Below are positions 8,524-17,309 of a stretch of 64,000 nucleotides of DNA, piece after piece. The first letter of the stretch is position 1; every line of letters begins with the position of its first letter. The notes beneath the pieces were generated by a model. That model saw only the letters and a list, made by a program, of their open reading frames with translations, was not told the origin of the DNA and made no database searches. A program made the translations under genes and the position numbers. This stretch comes from DASZHJ01 sp035517495. GTDB lineage: Bacteria; Pseudomonadota; Alphaproteobacteria; ATCC43930; CGMCC-115725. The stretch covers positions 1-64,000 of the forward strand of contig DATIYT010000059.1 in assembly GCA_035517495.1 (NCBI GenBank). The letters are read 5' to 3'.

Positions 8524-10140
8524 TTAGCCGCCGCATGCGCCCGCGGGCATCGGCGAGGCATGCCAGCGACTGGCGATCAAGACCGCGGTGCCGTCATGCT
8601 GCCTGTAGGTCGTGATCTCAGGCTCACCCCAACCGACCTCGCGCTTCCAGTCGGCAAGCCGCTCCGGAGACTGACCCGCCACGAGGACGACCTCTGCATC
8701 CTTGCCGCTGCACAGGGCTGCTCGCGCCGCCTGCGGCGAGAAATCGATCGTATAGGGTATTTTCCCCTGCGTGATCATGACAAAGGACATAAAGACGCCC
8801 CCATCCGGGAAGAACATTTGCGTCGGGTTGGTAAAACGAGCGCTCTCTTCTGCGAATCGGGTAATCGCGTCGGATGCGAGCCCAACGCCGCCCGTTGCGC
8901 GAAGCTGTTCGAATACGACGTGCTGGTCCCATGCATTCGCCACCAGGAACGGCGATAGCGCGACCACCGCGACTCCACTCGCGCCGCGCGCCCACGCCGG
9001 CGGGATGTGATCCAGGAACCGCTGGAGCGCCAGCGCCAGCGCCACGTAGAGCACGGGGAGCAGCAATCCGGCGTGATGGAACCAGAGTCTATTACCAAAG
9101 GTTAGTACCAGGATCATGAACCCCAGTATCAGCCCGGCGATCACCGCCAAACCGACGGGCCGCGAACCCCGAACCATGCCCACCCCGAACGCGATTGTCG
9201 GAAACCCCACCAGCAACGCGATCTTCAGCGACGACAAATAAATCGGCTGAACCGTCTGCAGCATCACAAGCGAGGGGCCCACGTCCAATATTGTTCCCCG
9301 CAGGAAGTCGAGGAATAGCTGAACTCGCTGCTCCACCGTCATGACGGAGTTGAGCACCCCAAGTCCCTTATAACCTGTGGTGAGGAACTTCCAGAACTCC
9401 TGCGCGCTCCCGAGATCCGAGAAAGCCAAGGCCATACCGATGACACTCGGAGAAGCACCAAGCGCAAATCCGGCAGTCCAATAGCCAAGGCGGGTGGGCA
9501 CTTTGCTCCAGCGCCAAAGCGCGTGCAGCGCCAAGACCGGCACCAGGAATAGATAGATGAAATAGCCGTAGCAGGCGATCCCCGCAAAAACCCCAGCGCC
9601 CAGCGCGCCCCATCTTGTGGCGGATTCCTGCGATTGCGCCAATGCCACCGATAAAAAGACCGCTCCGATCGGCAGTAGCGTGATGTAGTACTGAGTGCGA
9701 AAACCGAAGAGAAAACCGGGATCCAGCGCCAGCATCGCGAGGCACAGGGCGGCGAGGATCGGGCGCACGCGGAACGCCTGCAGGAAGGCCGCCGCTCCGA
9801 CGAGCACGATAAGGCCAAAAAACATATTGGCCAGCCGAATACCGAACACACCGGTGCCGGCCAGCGCGTACACCGGAAGCCCCAGATAAAATGGCAGCGA
9901 ACCGTAGTAAAAGGAACCGGACAACACGGGAAATCGGTCGAATATCAGGTTTCCCGGCATTATCCAGACGGGGTTGTCCATCGCCTCCGGATGCAACACG
10001 CGCACCACAAGATAATCAGGATTGACCGCATCCATGTACACGCCGGGAACGTCGATATCGGCGAGCGCGCCAATGCAGAATAAAAGCGCGGCGGGAATGA
10101 GCATGATCGCAAACGATAATGCTTGCGGCCGACTGCTCAT
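8524..10140 (-). CDS. multi-pass membrane protein, GT39/PMT-like glycosyltransferase candidate
   Basis: About 538 residues from the ATG at 10140, which has GCGAGG seven bases upstream; a TTG at 10212 gives a longer, less likely form. There are roughly ten transmembrane helices. The first exported loop carries VYMDAVNPDY, an acidic pair placed as in GT-C enzymes that use polyprenyl-phosphate sugars, followed by SGSFYYGSLPFYLGLPVY and GIRLANMFFG. The C-terminal ~120 residues form a soluble domain. It converges with the YfhO-like gene (34-bp gap), so the two are transcribed separately. I place it in the GT-C superfamily with moderate confidence; the sugar and acceptor are unknown. Confidence 0.6.
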   Translation of the reverse strand: MSSRPQALSFAIMLIPAALLFCIGALADIDVPGVYMDAVNPDYLVVRVLHPEAMDNPVWIMPGNLIFDRFPVLSGSFYYGSLPFYLGLPVYALAGTGVFGIRLANMFFGLIVLVGAAAFLQAFRVRPILAALCLAMLALDPGFLFGFRTQYYITLLPIGAVFLSVALAQSQESATRWGALGAGVFAGIACYGYFIYLFLVPVLALHALWRWSKVPTRLGYWTAGFALGASPSVIGMALAFSDLGSAQEFWKFLTTGYKGLGVLNSVMTVEQRVQLFLDFLRGTILDVGPSLVMLQTVQPIYLSSLKIALLVGFPTIAFGVGMVRGSRPVGLAVIAGLILGFMILVLTFGNRLWFHHAGLLLPVLYVALALALQRFLDHIPPAWARGASGVAVVALSPFLVANAWDQHVVFEQLRATGGVGLASDAITRFAEESARFTNPTQMFFPDGGVFMSFVMITQGKIPYTIDFSPQAARAALCSGKDAEVVLVAGQSPERLADWKREVGWGEPEITTYRQHDGTAVLIASRWHASPMPAGACGG

Positions 10141-10203
10141 CTCATACCTCGCTTCCCGCGAGGCATGTGCGGTCCATGCAGCTTTCTCCCCATCGGAACC
10201 ACT

Positions 10204-10223
10204 CCGAGACAATAGCGTCTCGG
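10204..10223 (-). terminator. hairpin after the protease gene (weak terminator candidate)
   Basis: CCGAGAC (10204-10210) and GTCTCGG (10217-10223) form a perfect 7-bp stem with a 6-base loop, starting 17 bases past the stop of the S53-like protease. There is no T-run on the minus side, so it may only be an mRNA 3'-end structure. Confidence 0.3.
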
Positions 10224-10239
10224 TTGTTCCACAACTCCG

Positions 10240-13098
10240 TCAAGTACGGTGTGTAGAGGCGACTCCGATTTGGGAGAAAACAGTGTCGGAGATCTGACCG
10301 GGCGCGCCGAAACCAACACCGCCACTGAGTGGTGCAAAGGCCGCCATTGCCTGGGTCAACTGAGACACCTGACTCTCGATCGATCCGCCCGCGAGCGAGT
10401 TGTTGGACATATCCGAAGTCACAACGCCATTGGCGCCTTGCAGCGCCGCCGTGATGGAGGAATTCGTCGTCGAGCCTAGTGATGCTCCGGCGCTCGTGGA
10501 CGTCAGTCTCGTGTTGGAGAGATCGAAAGTCTCGATCGCTCCGCTCCCAAGCTGGAGCGTCACCTCCGAGAGATTGTTCCGCGAATCGACTCCGACGCCG
10601 ACCACGCGAGTTCCGGTATCCACCGTAAAGGCACTACCGTCCGAATTCGTGAAGAACAGAGCAGCGTCGGCTTGGCCGGAGCTGGTGAACTGACCCATTT
10701 CCAACTGGCCGCTGCTCACGCGAAAAAATATATCGCGCTGGCCGCTGCGGAGCAGGTCTTCTCCTGCTCCGATCACGGTGGTTCCCGTATCGACCCCCCA
10801 GTTCGTGAAGAACAGTGCGTAGTCGGCAACGCCCGAGCCGTTGAACTGGCCCATCTCGAGCTGGCCGGTCCCCAAGCGCTGGAACACGTCCCGCTCGCCA
10901 CTGCCCAAGTAGTCTTCGCCGGCCCCGATAACCGTCGTTTCGGAATCGATCGCCCAGTTCGTAAAAAACAGCGCGTAGTCGGCAACACCCGAGCTGTTGA
11001 ATTCACCCAACTCAAGCTGACCGTCGCTCAGATGGAAAAAAACATCCTGCTCGCCGCTGCCAAGGAAATCCTCACCGGCGCCGATCACCGTCGTCGTTGG
11101 GTCGACGGCCCAGTTTGTGAAGAACAGCGCATAGTCGGCCGCGCCCGAGCTATTGAACTGCCCCATCTCAAGCTGTCCGCTGCTGAGGCGCTGAAATACG
11201 TCGCGCTGACCGCCACGGAGATAGTCTTCGCCGGCGCCGATCACCGTTGTGCCCGCGCTGTCCGCCCAGTTGGTGAACGACAGAGCGGCCTGCTCTATGC
11301 CGGTGCTCGGATTGAATTCCAGCGCGCTCAACTGTCCTTGGCTCAGCAGGAAAATCGCGCGGCCATCTCCGGAACCAAAAAAGTCCTCTCCCGCCCCGAT
11401 CACCGCCGTCGAGCTGCTAATCGTGACCGGCGACCCATTCGCCGTCAGCGGAAGCGGGCTGCCATTCTGCGGTACGACCTGGAGCTGTCCCGTCGCATCG
11501 AGGCGTTGGAAGCGGTCCGACTCCCCATCGTCGAAAAAATTCGTTCCCGTCCCGATCGTGGTCGCGGCATCGGGGCTGAGGCTTTGTGCCAGCGCCACCG
11601 CCGTGTCCGCCTGGATGAGGCCTGCGCCAACCGCGGCCGCCGGATCCTGGGGCATGGGCAGGCTCGATTCCTTGAGGATATTCGTCACCTGCTGGAAGGT
11701 GAGCGCTGGGTCCTCCTGATCGACCAGGGCGGCGATCGCGGCAGCGACTGGCGCCGCCGCGGAGGTGCCGAAGAACGGGTTGAGACCACTGTCAGCCGGC
11801 AGGCAGGTCGCTTCGCCATTGGGCGCGGCGAAGTCCACTTGCCCGGGGTCCTCCGGCGATGCCAGCGGGAGGCCGTTATTGCCGAACAGGATCTCGCCCG
11901 GTCCCGCCGACGAGAATGGCTCGATCTGCGCGGGATTGACGCCAAAGGCCGGCGTATTGGTGAAATCGACCGCACCGACCGCGTCTTCGGCGGGAATTTC
12001 GTGGTGGCCGAAGACCGTGCCGCTGCCGATACCGGCGCTTGCGCTGTCGATGGTGACGGGTTGACCGTCGCCGATCGCGATCAGCTTGAAGAGCTGCCCC
12101 GTCGGCGTCGTGCCGCCGTTCTCGACGATCGCGACATCGATATCTACCGGCGTATCGCTAGTATTGGTTATGCCCACGACCTGCACGGGATCGCCGCCCA
12201 CGACGTCGTTGCTCCCGGTGGAGACGACAAGCGAATTGCCGTTGCTGGGGTCGAAAAACTCGAGAGCGAGGCTGTTCTGCGCACTCTGTCCGGTGCCGAA
12301 GGAACCGAAAGGCTGCGCCCATTGCAGGTCAAATACGATATTGGTGTTGGCGCCGAGGGTGATGCGCTGCAGCGCAATGCCATTGCCGAAGTTCTCGGCT
12401 ACGACCTGTTGCGCGCTTCCGGGCAAGGTTGTGGTGATAGGATTGAAATTGCCTTCGAGGAAATTGCTCGCCTCGTTTCCGGCGGAGGTGAAGAACTGCA
12501 CCCCTTTCGCCTCCGCCGCTTCGATCGCCTGATCGATCGGACCGCCATCCTGGAAGAATGGCTCTGCGAAATAAGTGAAATCATCCACGATGATCTTGGC
12601 GCCTGCATTCACGAGCGCAGTGATGTTGTTTGCGAAGGCTTGCTCCCCACCATCGGCGGTCGCGAACAGAAGCTGTGCGCCGGGCGCGATGCTGTGCACG
12701 ATTTCCGCCATCGCGCGGCCTTCGTCGGTGCTGCCTGCGGGGCCCTCGGCGAGCACAGTGACGCCCGAGGCCGGCAGCGCGCCATCGGCCTCATCTTGAG
12801 CCGCCCCGCCGAGCGCGTTGAAGCTGTCGGAGAGGATGCCGATCTTGACGCCTGCTCCGGTAACGCCGAACTGGGCTTCGGCAGCGGCGGCGTCGACCGC
12901 CTGAGCGACACCCGTTCCGACCGGATCGGTAGCGGTCATGCCGCTCGCACCTGGCGACGGGATCAAGCCGTCGGTCATGCCCTCGGGGGGCGTGGTTGCT
13001 ACGATCACAAAGCCGCCCGAGACGCTATTGTCGGTACCAGCCGACTGAGTCGAGACGGCAGCACCATCGCCGGTGCAGTCAAGGTTCTGTGAAGCCAT
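10240..13098 (-). CDS. S53-like/subtilisin-fold serine peptidase with C-terminal tandem repeats
   Basis: 952 residues; the ATG at 13098 has GAGAGG just upstream. Residues ~80-500 are a peptidase of the S8/S53 superfamily: KIGILSDSF (D91), DEGRAMAEIVHSIAPGA (E126), KIIVDDFTYFAEP (D172/D173) and GTSAAAP (S446). The His of ordinary subtilisins is replaced by the Glu-containing DEGRAM motif, as in the 'peptidases S53-like' subgroup (sedolisin-type Ser-Glu-Asp), so the catalytic set is probably E126/D91/S446. Residues ~513-862 hold seven repeats and the last 90 are Ser/Gly/Ala-rich. No N-terminal signal peptide is visible and I see no RTX calcium repeats; if secreted, the route is not obvious, though a C-terminal signal is possible. 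It is a monocistronic gene, divergent from msbA. Target unknown. Confidence 0.75.
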   Translation of the reverse strand: MASQNLDCTGDGAAVSTQSAGTDNSVSGGFVIVATTPPEGMTDGLIPSPGASGMTATDPVGTGVAQAVDAAAAEAQFGVTGAGVKIGILSDSFNALGGAAQDEADGALPASGVTVLAEGPAGSTDEGRAMAEIVHSIAPGAQLLFATADGGEQAFANNITALVNAGAKIIVDDFTYFAEPFFQDGGPIDQAIEAAEAKGVQFFTSAGNEASNFLEGNFNPITTTLPGSAQQVVAENFGNGIALQRITLGANTNIVFDLQWAQPFGSFGTGQSAQNSLALEFFDPSNGNSLVVSTGSNDVVGGDPVQVVGITNTSDTPVDIDVAIVENGGTTPTGQLFKLIAIGDGQPVTIDSASAGIGSGTVFGHHEIPAEDAVGAVDFTNTPAFGVNPAQIEPFSSAGPGEILFGNNGLPLASPEDPGQVDFAAPNGEATCLPADSGLNPFFGTSAAAPVAAAIAALVDQEDPALTFQQVTNILKESSLPMPQDPAAAVGAGLIQADTAVALAQSLSPDAATTIGTGTNFFDDGESDRFQRLDATGQLQVVPQNGSPLPLTANGSPVTISSSTAVIGAGEDFFGSGDGRAIFLLSQGQLSALEFNPSTGIEQAALSFTNWADSAGTTVIGAGEDYLRGGQRDVFQRLSSGQLEMGQFNSSGAADYALFFTNWAVDPTTTVIGAGEDFLGSGEQDVFFHLSDGQLELGEFNSSGVADYALFFTNWAIDSETTVIGAGEDYLGSGERDVFQRLGTGQLEMGQFNGSGVADYALFFTNWGVDTGTTVIGAGEDLLRSGQRDIFFRVSSGQLEMGQFTSSGQADAALFFTNSDGSAFTVDTGTRVVGVGVDSRNNLSEVTLQLGSGAIETFDLSNTRLTSTSAGASLGSTTNSSITAALQGANGVVTSDMSNNSLAGGSIESQVSQLTQAMAAFAPLSGGVGFGAPGQISDTVFSQIGVASTHRT
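10513..11562 (-). repeat. tandem ~156-bp coding repeats in the S53-like peptidase
   Basis: Seven units start at residues 513, 564, 617, 669, 721, 773 and 830 of the peptidase. The four central units (10612-11250) are spaced 52 residues apart with the pattern TTVIGAGED(Y/F/L)L, (Q/E)(R/Q)D(V/I)F, GQLE(M/L)G(Q/E)F and ALFFTNW. The outer units have drifted. They resemble VCBS/FG-GAP-like beta-propeller blades in layout (GAGEDxLxSGxxD), which would make a seven-bladed propeller, but I do not recognise the exact family. Confidence 0.8.
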
Positions 13099-13354
13099 CT
13101 ACCTCTCGCCGCACACGCATCATGAGAATTGGGCCTTTCGGCCGCTAAAGTCTAGAGCAGATAGATAACAATGTCTTTACTGCGGCGGCGAATGAAGGAC
13201 CAGAGCGGCTTTGCAGAGGATGCGCCCATGCTAGAAGATAATATAACCGATTCAGCCACTTCCATGTGGACGGGCTGCCCTCGGCCGGCTCCGCGCGAGG
13301 CGTGCAGTAGGGTAAAGCAGGGTCTGATTCCCCTCCGTCCGGCCATGCTCTAGG

Positions 13355-15244
13355 ATGCCGCCCCAAACAGGGACCCGACTGCCGTTGACCGACGCCCCCT
13401 CCCCTTCTCCAAAGCCTGCCGCCGCCAGTAGTGCGAGCAGGCGCGCCACGGCGCTGCTGCTTCGCGGCGAGACCTTGATGCTCGCGCACCGGCTGTGGCG
13501 CGAGTTTATGCGCGGGCAGTGGCCGCGGATCAGCTTGGCCCTGATCGCCATGGCTGCGGTCGCTGCCGCCACCGCCGCCAATGCTTGGCTGATGGAGCCC
13601 ATACTCGACAAAATTTTTGTCCAGCGCGAGGCCTCGTTGCTGTGGCTGATGTCGCTGACGGTGCTGGGCTTGGCCTTGGTCAAGGGCTTCGCCGGGTATT
13701 TCCAAGCCGTGTTGATGTACCGAGTGGGACAACGGACCATTGCCAATATCCAACATGCGCTATTCCAGCGCCTGATCGGCGCCGACTTGGCGTTCTTTCA
13801 CGACAATCCGACGGGAACCCTGGTTTCCCGCTTCACCAATGACGCCGGGCTGTTGCGCAGCGCCTCGGCGAACGTGCTGGTGGGTATCGGCAGAGACGCT
13901 GTTACGGCGGTCTTCCTCGTCGCCCTCATGTTCTACCAGGATTGGGCGCTTGCACTCGCTTCGTTCCTGGTATTTCCGTTGGCGCTCCGCCCGATTGCGT
14001 CCTTCGGTTCGCGCATGCGCCGCGTCTCGGCGACCACGCAGAGCGAGATCGGCGCCTTTACGACCCTGCTCGACCAGACGTTCCAGGGCATGCGCCATGT
14101 CAAGGCCTACGGCATGGAAGCCTATGAGACCAGTCGCGCGGAGCGGCTCATCGAGACACTGTACCGGCTGATGAACCGCGCCGCGCGCACGCGCGCGGCC
14201 GTCTCGCCGATGATGGAGGCGCTCGGCGGAATCGCGGTGGCGGCGGTGATCCTCTACGGCGGCTATCAGGTGATCGAGGGCGTGCGCAGCGCCGGCACCT
14301 TTTTTTCCTTCATGACCGCGCTGCTGCTCGCCTATCAGCCCATCAAGAATCTCGCCAACTTGAACGTGAGCCTGCAGGAGGGCCTCGCGGCGGCGCACCG
14401 GCTTTTCGCGATCCTCGACGTCGAGCCCGCGATTCGCGACAACGCCGATGCCGTGCCGCTCGAGGTCAAAGGCGGCGAGATTCGCCTTGAATCGGTGTGC
14501 TTTTCGTATCCCAGCGGGGGCGGACCCGCGCTCAACGGATTGGAACTGCACGTGCCCGCGGGTGGGACGGTGGCGCTGGTCGGCGCCTCGGGCGCGGGCA
14601 AATCCACCATTCTCAATCTGATCCCGCGCTTTTACGATGTGGGCTCTGGGCGCGTGCTGGTGGATGGCACGGACGTACGCCAGGCGACGCTCGCGTCGCT
14701 GCGCAGCGCGATCGCGCTGGTGAGCCAGGAAGTCAGCCTCTTCGACGATACCGTCCGCGCCAACATCGCCTATGGCCGCTTCGGCGCCGGTGAGGAGGAC
14801 ATCGTGGCCGCCGCGCAAGCGGCCGCGGCGGATGAGTTCATTCGCAAGCTGCCGCAGGGTTACGATACGCTCGTGGGCGAGCAGGGCATCAAGCTCTCGG
14901 GCGGTCAGCGCCAGCGCCTCGCGATCGCGCGCGCGATGCTCAAGAACGCGCCCATTCTGCTGCTCGACGAGGCAACCTCTTCGCTCGACACCGAGTCCGA
15001 GCGCCAGGTCCAGTCGGCGCTCAAGATACTGATGCGCGGCCGCACCACGCTGGTGGTCGCGCATCGCCTATCGACAGTGGTTGACGCCGATTTGATCTAC
15101 GTGATCGACGGCGGTCGCGTGATCGAGTCCGGTACGCACGCCCAATTGATGGCGCGCGGCGGCGCCTATCGCCGACTCTACGCGCTGCAATTTGCGAAGG
15201 AGACGGCACCGGAGGCGCAGGGCCCACGCATGCTGCGGGCATAA
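13355..15244 (+). CDS. msbA: MsbA-type lipid A export ABC transporter (ATP-binding/permease)
   Basis: 629 residues. A Pro/Ser-rich N-terminus of ~55 residues precedes a six-helix ABC exporter domain (FFHDNPTGTLVSRFTNDAG, the coupling-helix region shared by MsbA proteins). The nucleotide-binding domain has Walker A GASGAGKST (410-418), the LSGGQ signature (514-518), Walker B ILLLDEATSSLD (D538/E539) and a downstream switch His (VAHRLST). As a homodimer it would flip core-lipid A across the inner membrane. The ATG at 13355 has only a close AGG upstream; the ATG at 13478 is an alternative start. It heads a run of lipid A genes, with three bases to the next start, which supports MsbA rather than a drug exporter. 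Confidence 0.88.
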   Translation: MPPQTGTRLPLTDAPSPSPKPAAASSASRRATALLLRGETLMLAHRLWREFMRGQWPRISLALIAMAAVAAATAANAWLMEPILDKIFVQREASLLWLMSLTVLGLALVKGFAGYFQAVLMYRVGQRTIANIQHALFQRLIGADLAFFHDNPTGTLVSRFTNDAGLLRSASANVLVGIGRDAVTAVFLVALMFYQDWALALASFLVFPLALRPIASFGSRMRRVSATTQSEIGAFTTLLDQTFQGMRHVKAYGMEAYETSRAERLIETLYRLMNRAARTRAAVSPMMEALGGIAVAAVILYGGYQVIEGVRSAGTFFSFMTALLLAYQPIKNLANLNVSLQEGLAAAHRLFAILDVEPAIRDNADAVPLEVKGGEIRLESVCFSYPSGGGPALNGLELHVPAGGTVALVGASGAGKSTILNLIPRFYDVGSGRVLVDGTDVRQATLASLRSAIALVSQEVSLFDDTVRANIAYGRFGAGEEDIVAAAQAAAADEFIRKLPQGYDTLVGEQGIKLSGGQRQRLAIARAMLKNAPILLLDEATSSLDTESERQVQSALKILMRGRTTLVVAHRLSTVVDADLIYVIDGGRVIESGTHAQLMARGGAYRRLYALQFAKETAPEAQGPRMLRA

Positions 15245-15246
15245 CG

Positions 15247-16017
15247 ATGCAGTTGGTAAAGCGGTTGGGGCGCTTGTCCGCGGTGCGGCGGTTCGCCTCC
15301 TATGTCGGATATCTCTATATGCGCTTCGTCGATCGCACCACGCGCTGGGAGTTGGTAGGGCTCGATCACGTTCGCCGATTCGTCTGCGGCGGCCGCCCGT
15401 GCATTGCCGCGTTCTGGCACGGGCGCATGCTGATGCTGCCCATGGGGCTGCAACGCGTACGCGCCACGTGTACGCGCTGCAATCCCGTGCACATGCTGAT
15501 CTCCGCGCATGGCGACGGCCGCGCCATTTCCGATGCCATCCGCTACACCGACATCCTAACGGTCGCGGGCTCCACGCGAAACGGCGGCGCCGAGGCGCTG
15601 CGCGTGCTGGTGCGCTACTTGCGCGCGGGCGAGATCGTCGGGATCACGCCCGACGGTCCAAACGGACCGGCCATGCGGGCCGCCGCCGGCGTCATCCAGC
15701 TCGCGCGGCTCGGCCAAGCACCGCTGCTGCCATATACCTACGCTACCAGCCGCCGTCGTATTCTTGGAACCTGGGACCGCTTCCACGTGCCTTTGCCGTT
15801 CGGCCGTGGCGTCTATGTGTGGGGTGAACCGATCGAGGTGCCGTCGGATCTTGATTCAGCCGGCATGGAGCATTGGCGCGAGTTGGTCGAGACGCGGCTG
15901 ATCGCGCTTACCGCCGAGGCGGATCGCCGAGTTGGCTGTGCCACTATCGACCCTGGAACGCTCACGCGCCAACAATGGCGCGAGCAGCGCCGGACGGCGC
16001 GCGCGAGCAGCGCATGA
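15247..16017 (+). CDS. DUF374 lysophospholipid acyltransferase family protein
   Basis: 256 residues with one N-terminal hydrophobic helix. The acyltransferase motif is AAFWHGRMLMLPM, where the His is the likely catalytic base, followed by LISAHGDGRAIS, TRNGGAEALR and TPDGPNGPAM. These define DUF374 (PF04028), a family that sits beside waaA and lpxK in many alphaproteobacteria and is believed to act on lipid A or a related lysolipid in the inner membrane. It starts three bases after msbA stops, and its own stop overlaps the waaA start (ATGA), which indicates translational coupling. The precise acyl acceptor has not, to my knowledge, been settled for this family. Confidence 0.82.
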   Translation: MQLVKRLGRLSAVRRFASYVGYLYMRFVDRTTRWELVGLDHVRRFVCGGRPCIAAFWHGRMLMLPMGLQRVRATCTRCNPVHMLISAHGDGRAISDAIRYTDILTVAGSTRNGGAEALRVLVRYLRAGEIVGITPDGPNGPAMRAAAGVIQLARLGQAPLLPYTYATSRRRILGTWDRFHVPLPFGRGVYVWGEPIEVPSDLDSAGMEHWRELVETRLIALTAEADRRVGCATIDPGTLTRQQWREQRRTARASSA

Positions 16018-17309
16018 GCCTGATCCCGATCTATCGCGGCCTCACGACGATGCTCGGCCCTGCATTCAAGCTTTACCTGGGCCACCGCATGGCGCGCGGA
16101 AAAGAGGACGCGCTGCGGTTTCCCGAACGCGAAGGCCGACCGAGCCATGCGCGCCCGGCAGGACCGCTGGTGTGGATCCACGCCGCCAGCGTGGGCGAAG
16201 CGGTCTCGACCCTGTCTCTGATCGACCGCCTCGCCGCCGAACGGCCGGCCCTCAACATGCTGGTCACGACAGGCACCGTCACCTCCGCGCGGCTGCTGGC
16301 AACGCGCCTGCCGACGGGACACGCCCGGCACCAATACGCCCCGGTCGATCGCGCGCTTTATGTCCGCCGCTTCCTTGACCATTGGAAACCGGATCTGGCG
16401 ATTTGGATCGAATCCGAGCTCTGGCCGAACATGATCACCGAGGCGCGGCGGCGGCGTATCCCGATGATCCTGTTGAACGCGCGCATGTCGATCACCTCCT
16501 TCCGCCGCTGGCGTCGCTTCCCGGCGATGATCCGGCCGCTGCTGCGCGGCTTCGATCTATGTCTCACCCAAGACGCTTTGCAGGCGCAACGGTTCCAGCG
16601 CCTGGGTGCGCGCCACGTGCTCGCGGCGGGCGACCTCAAGGCGGCGGCCGCGCCCCTGCCGGTCGATGAACAGAACCTGCGCGAGCTCGAAGGGCTGATC
16701 GCCACGCGCCCACGCTGGCTTGCCGCCAGCACCCACGAAGGCGAGGAAGAAATGGCGGGAGCGGCGCATCTCCTGCTGAAGGAGCGCTTCCCACATCTGC
16801 TCACCATCGTGGTGCCTCGCCATCCCGCGCGCGGCACCCTTATCGCGCGACAGCTCGCCGAGCTTGGCCTTAGTGTCAAGCGCCGCTCGCGAACTGAGAC
16901 GATCGCCCGCGACACCGACGTCTATCTGGCGGATACCTTGGGCGAGCTTGGCCTGTTCTATCGGCTTTCCCGCATCGCCTTCATCGGCGGCTCGACGTCA
17001 TTTCTCGGCGGGCACAATCCGCTGGAGGCGGCGCTGCTCGACTGCGCGATCCTGCTGGGGCCCGACATGGCGAACGCAGCCGCGATCAGCGAAGCGCTCA
17101 GCGCCGTCCGCGGTGCCGAGACCGTGCGGAACACGCGCGAACTCGCCGACGCGTTGGCGCGCCTGCTTGCCGATCCCGACGAGTGCCGTCGCCGCGCCGC
17201 CGCAGCCGCAGGCATTGCGGCACGTCAGCGCCACGTGCTGGACTCCCTCCTGGACCGGCTCGCCCCCTGGCTTGATCGCCTCGAAACCGATGCGGCTCTC
17301 AGCGCCTGA
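16014..17309 (+). CDS. waaA: 3-deoxy-D-manno-octulosonic acid (Kdo) transferase
   Basis: 431 residues from the ATG at 16014, overlapping the preceding stop. It transfers Kdo from CMP-Kdo to lipid IVA at the inner face of the cytoplasmic membrane. Recognisable blocks are WIHAASVGEAVSTLSLI near the N-terminus (GT30, including the conserved SVGE glutamate), TTGTVTSARLL, YAPVDRALYVRRFL, PDLAIWIESELWPNM, LLNARMSITSFRRW, and in the C-terminal half STHEGEEE, VPRHPARG and FIGGSTSFLGGHNPLEAALL. Length is normal for the family. It overlaps lpxK by 20 bp, and the block order msbA-DUF374-waaA-lpxK is a known alphaproteobacterial arrangement. Confidence 0.93.
   Translation: MSLIPIYRGLTTMLGPAFKLYLGHRMARGKEDALRFPEREGRPSHARPAGPLVWIHAASVGEAVSTLSLIDRLAAERPALNMLVTTGTVTSARLLATRLPTGHARHQYAPVDRALYVRRFLDHWKPDLAIWIESELWPNMITEARRRRIPMILLNARMSITSFRRWRRFPAMIRPLLRGFDLCLTQDALQAQRFQRLGARHVLAAGDLKAAAAPLPVDEQNLRELEGLIATRPRWLAASTHEGEEEMAGAAHLLLKERFPHLLTIVVPRHPARGTLIARQLAELGLSVKRRSRTETIARDTDVYLADTLGELGLFYRLSRIAFIGGSTSFLGGHNPLEAALLDCAILLGPDMANAAAISEALSAVRGAETVRNTRELADALARLLADPDECRRRAAAAAGIAARQRHVLDSLLDRLAPWLDRLETDAALSA

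Noticed and set aside
10672..13092. 806-codon open frame on the plus strand opposite the S53-like protease
   Set aside because: It is the reverse of a gene with clear catalytic motifs. High GC keeps antisense frames open, and the encoded sequence is Arg/Gly-rich without motifs.
13171..13353. 60-codon frame upstream of msbA
   Set aside because: No ribosome site and no motif; the stretch is better read as the divergent promoter region of the protease and msbA.
16864..17289. long N-terminal extension of lpxK
   Set aside because: It lies wholly inside waaA in another frame and the family start motif begins at 17290.
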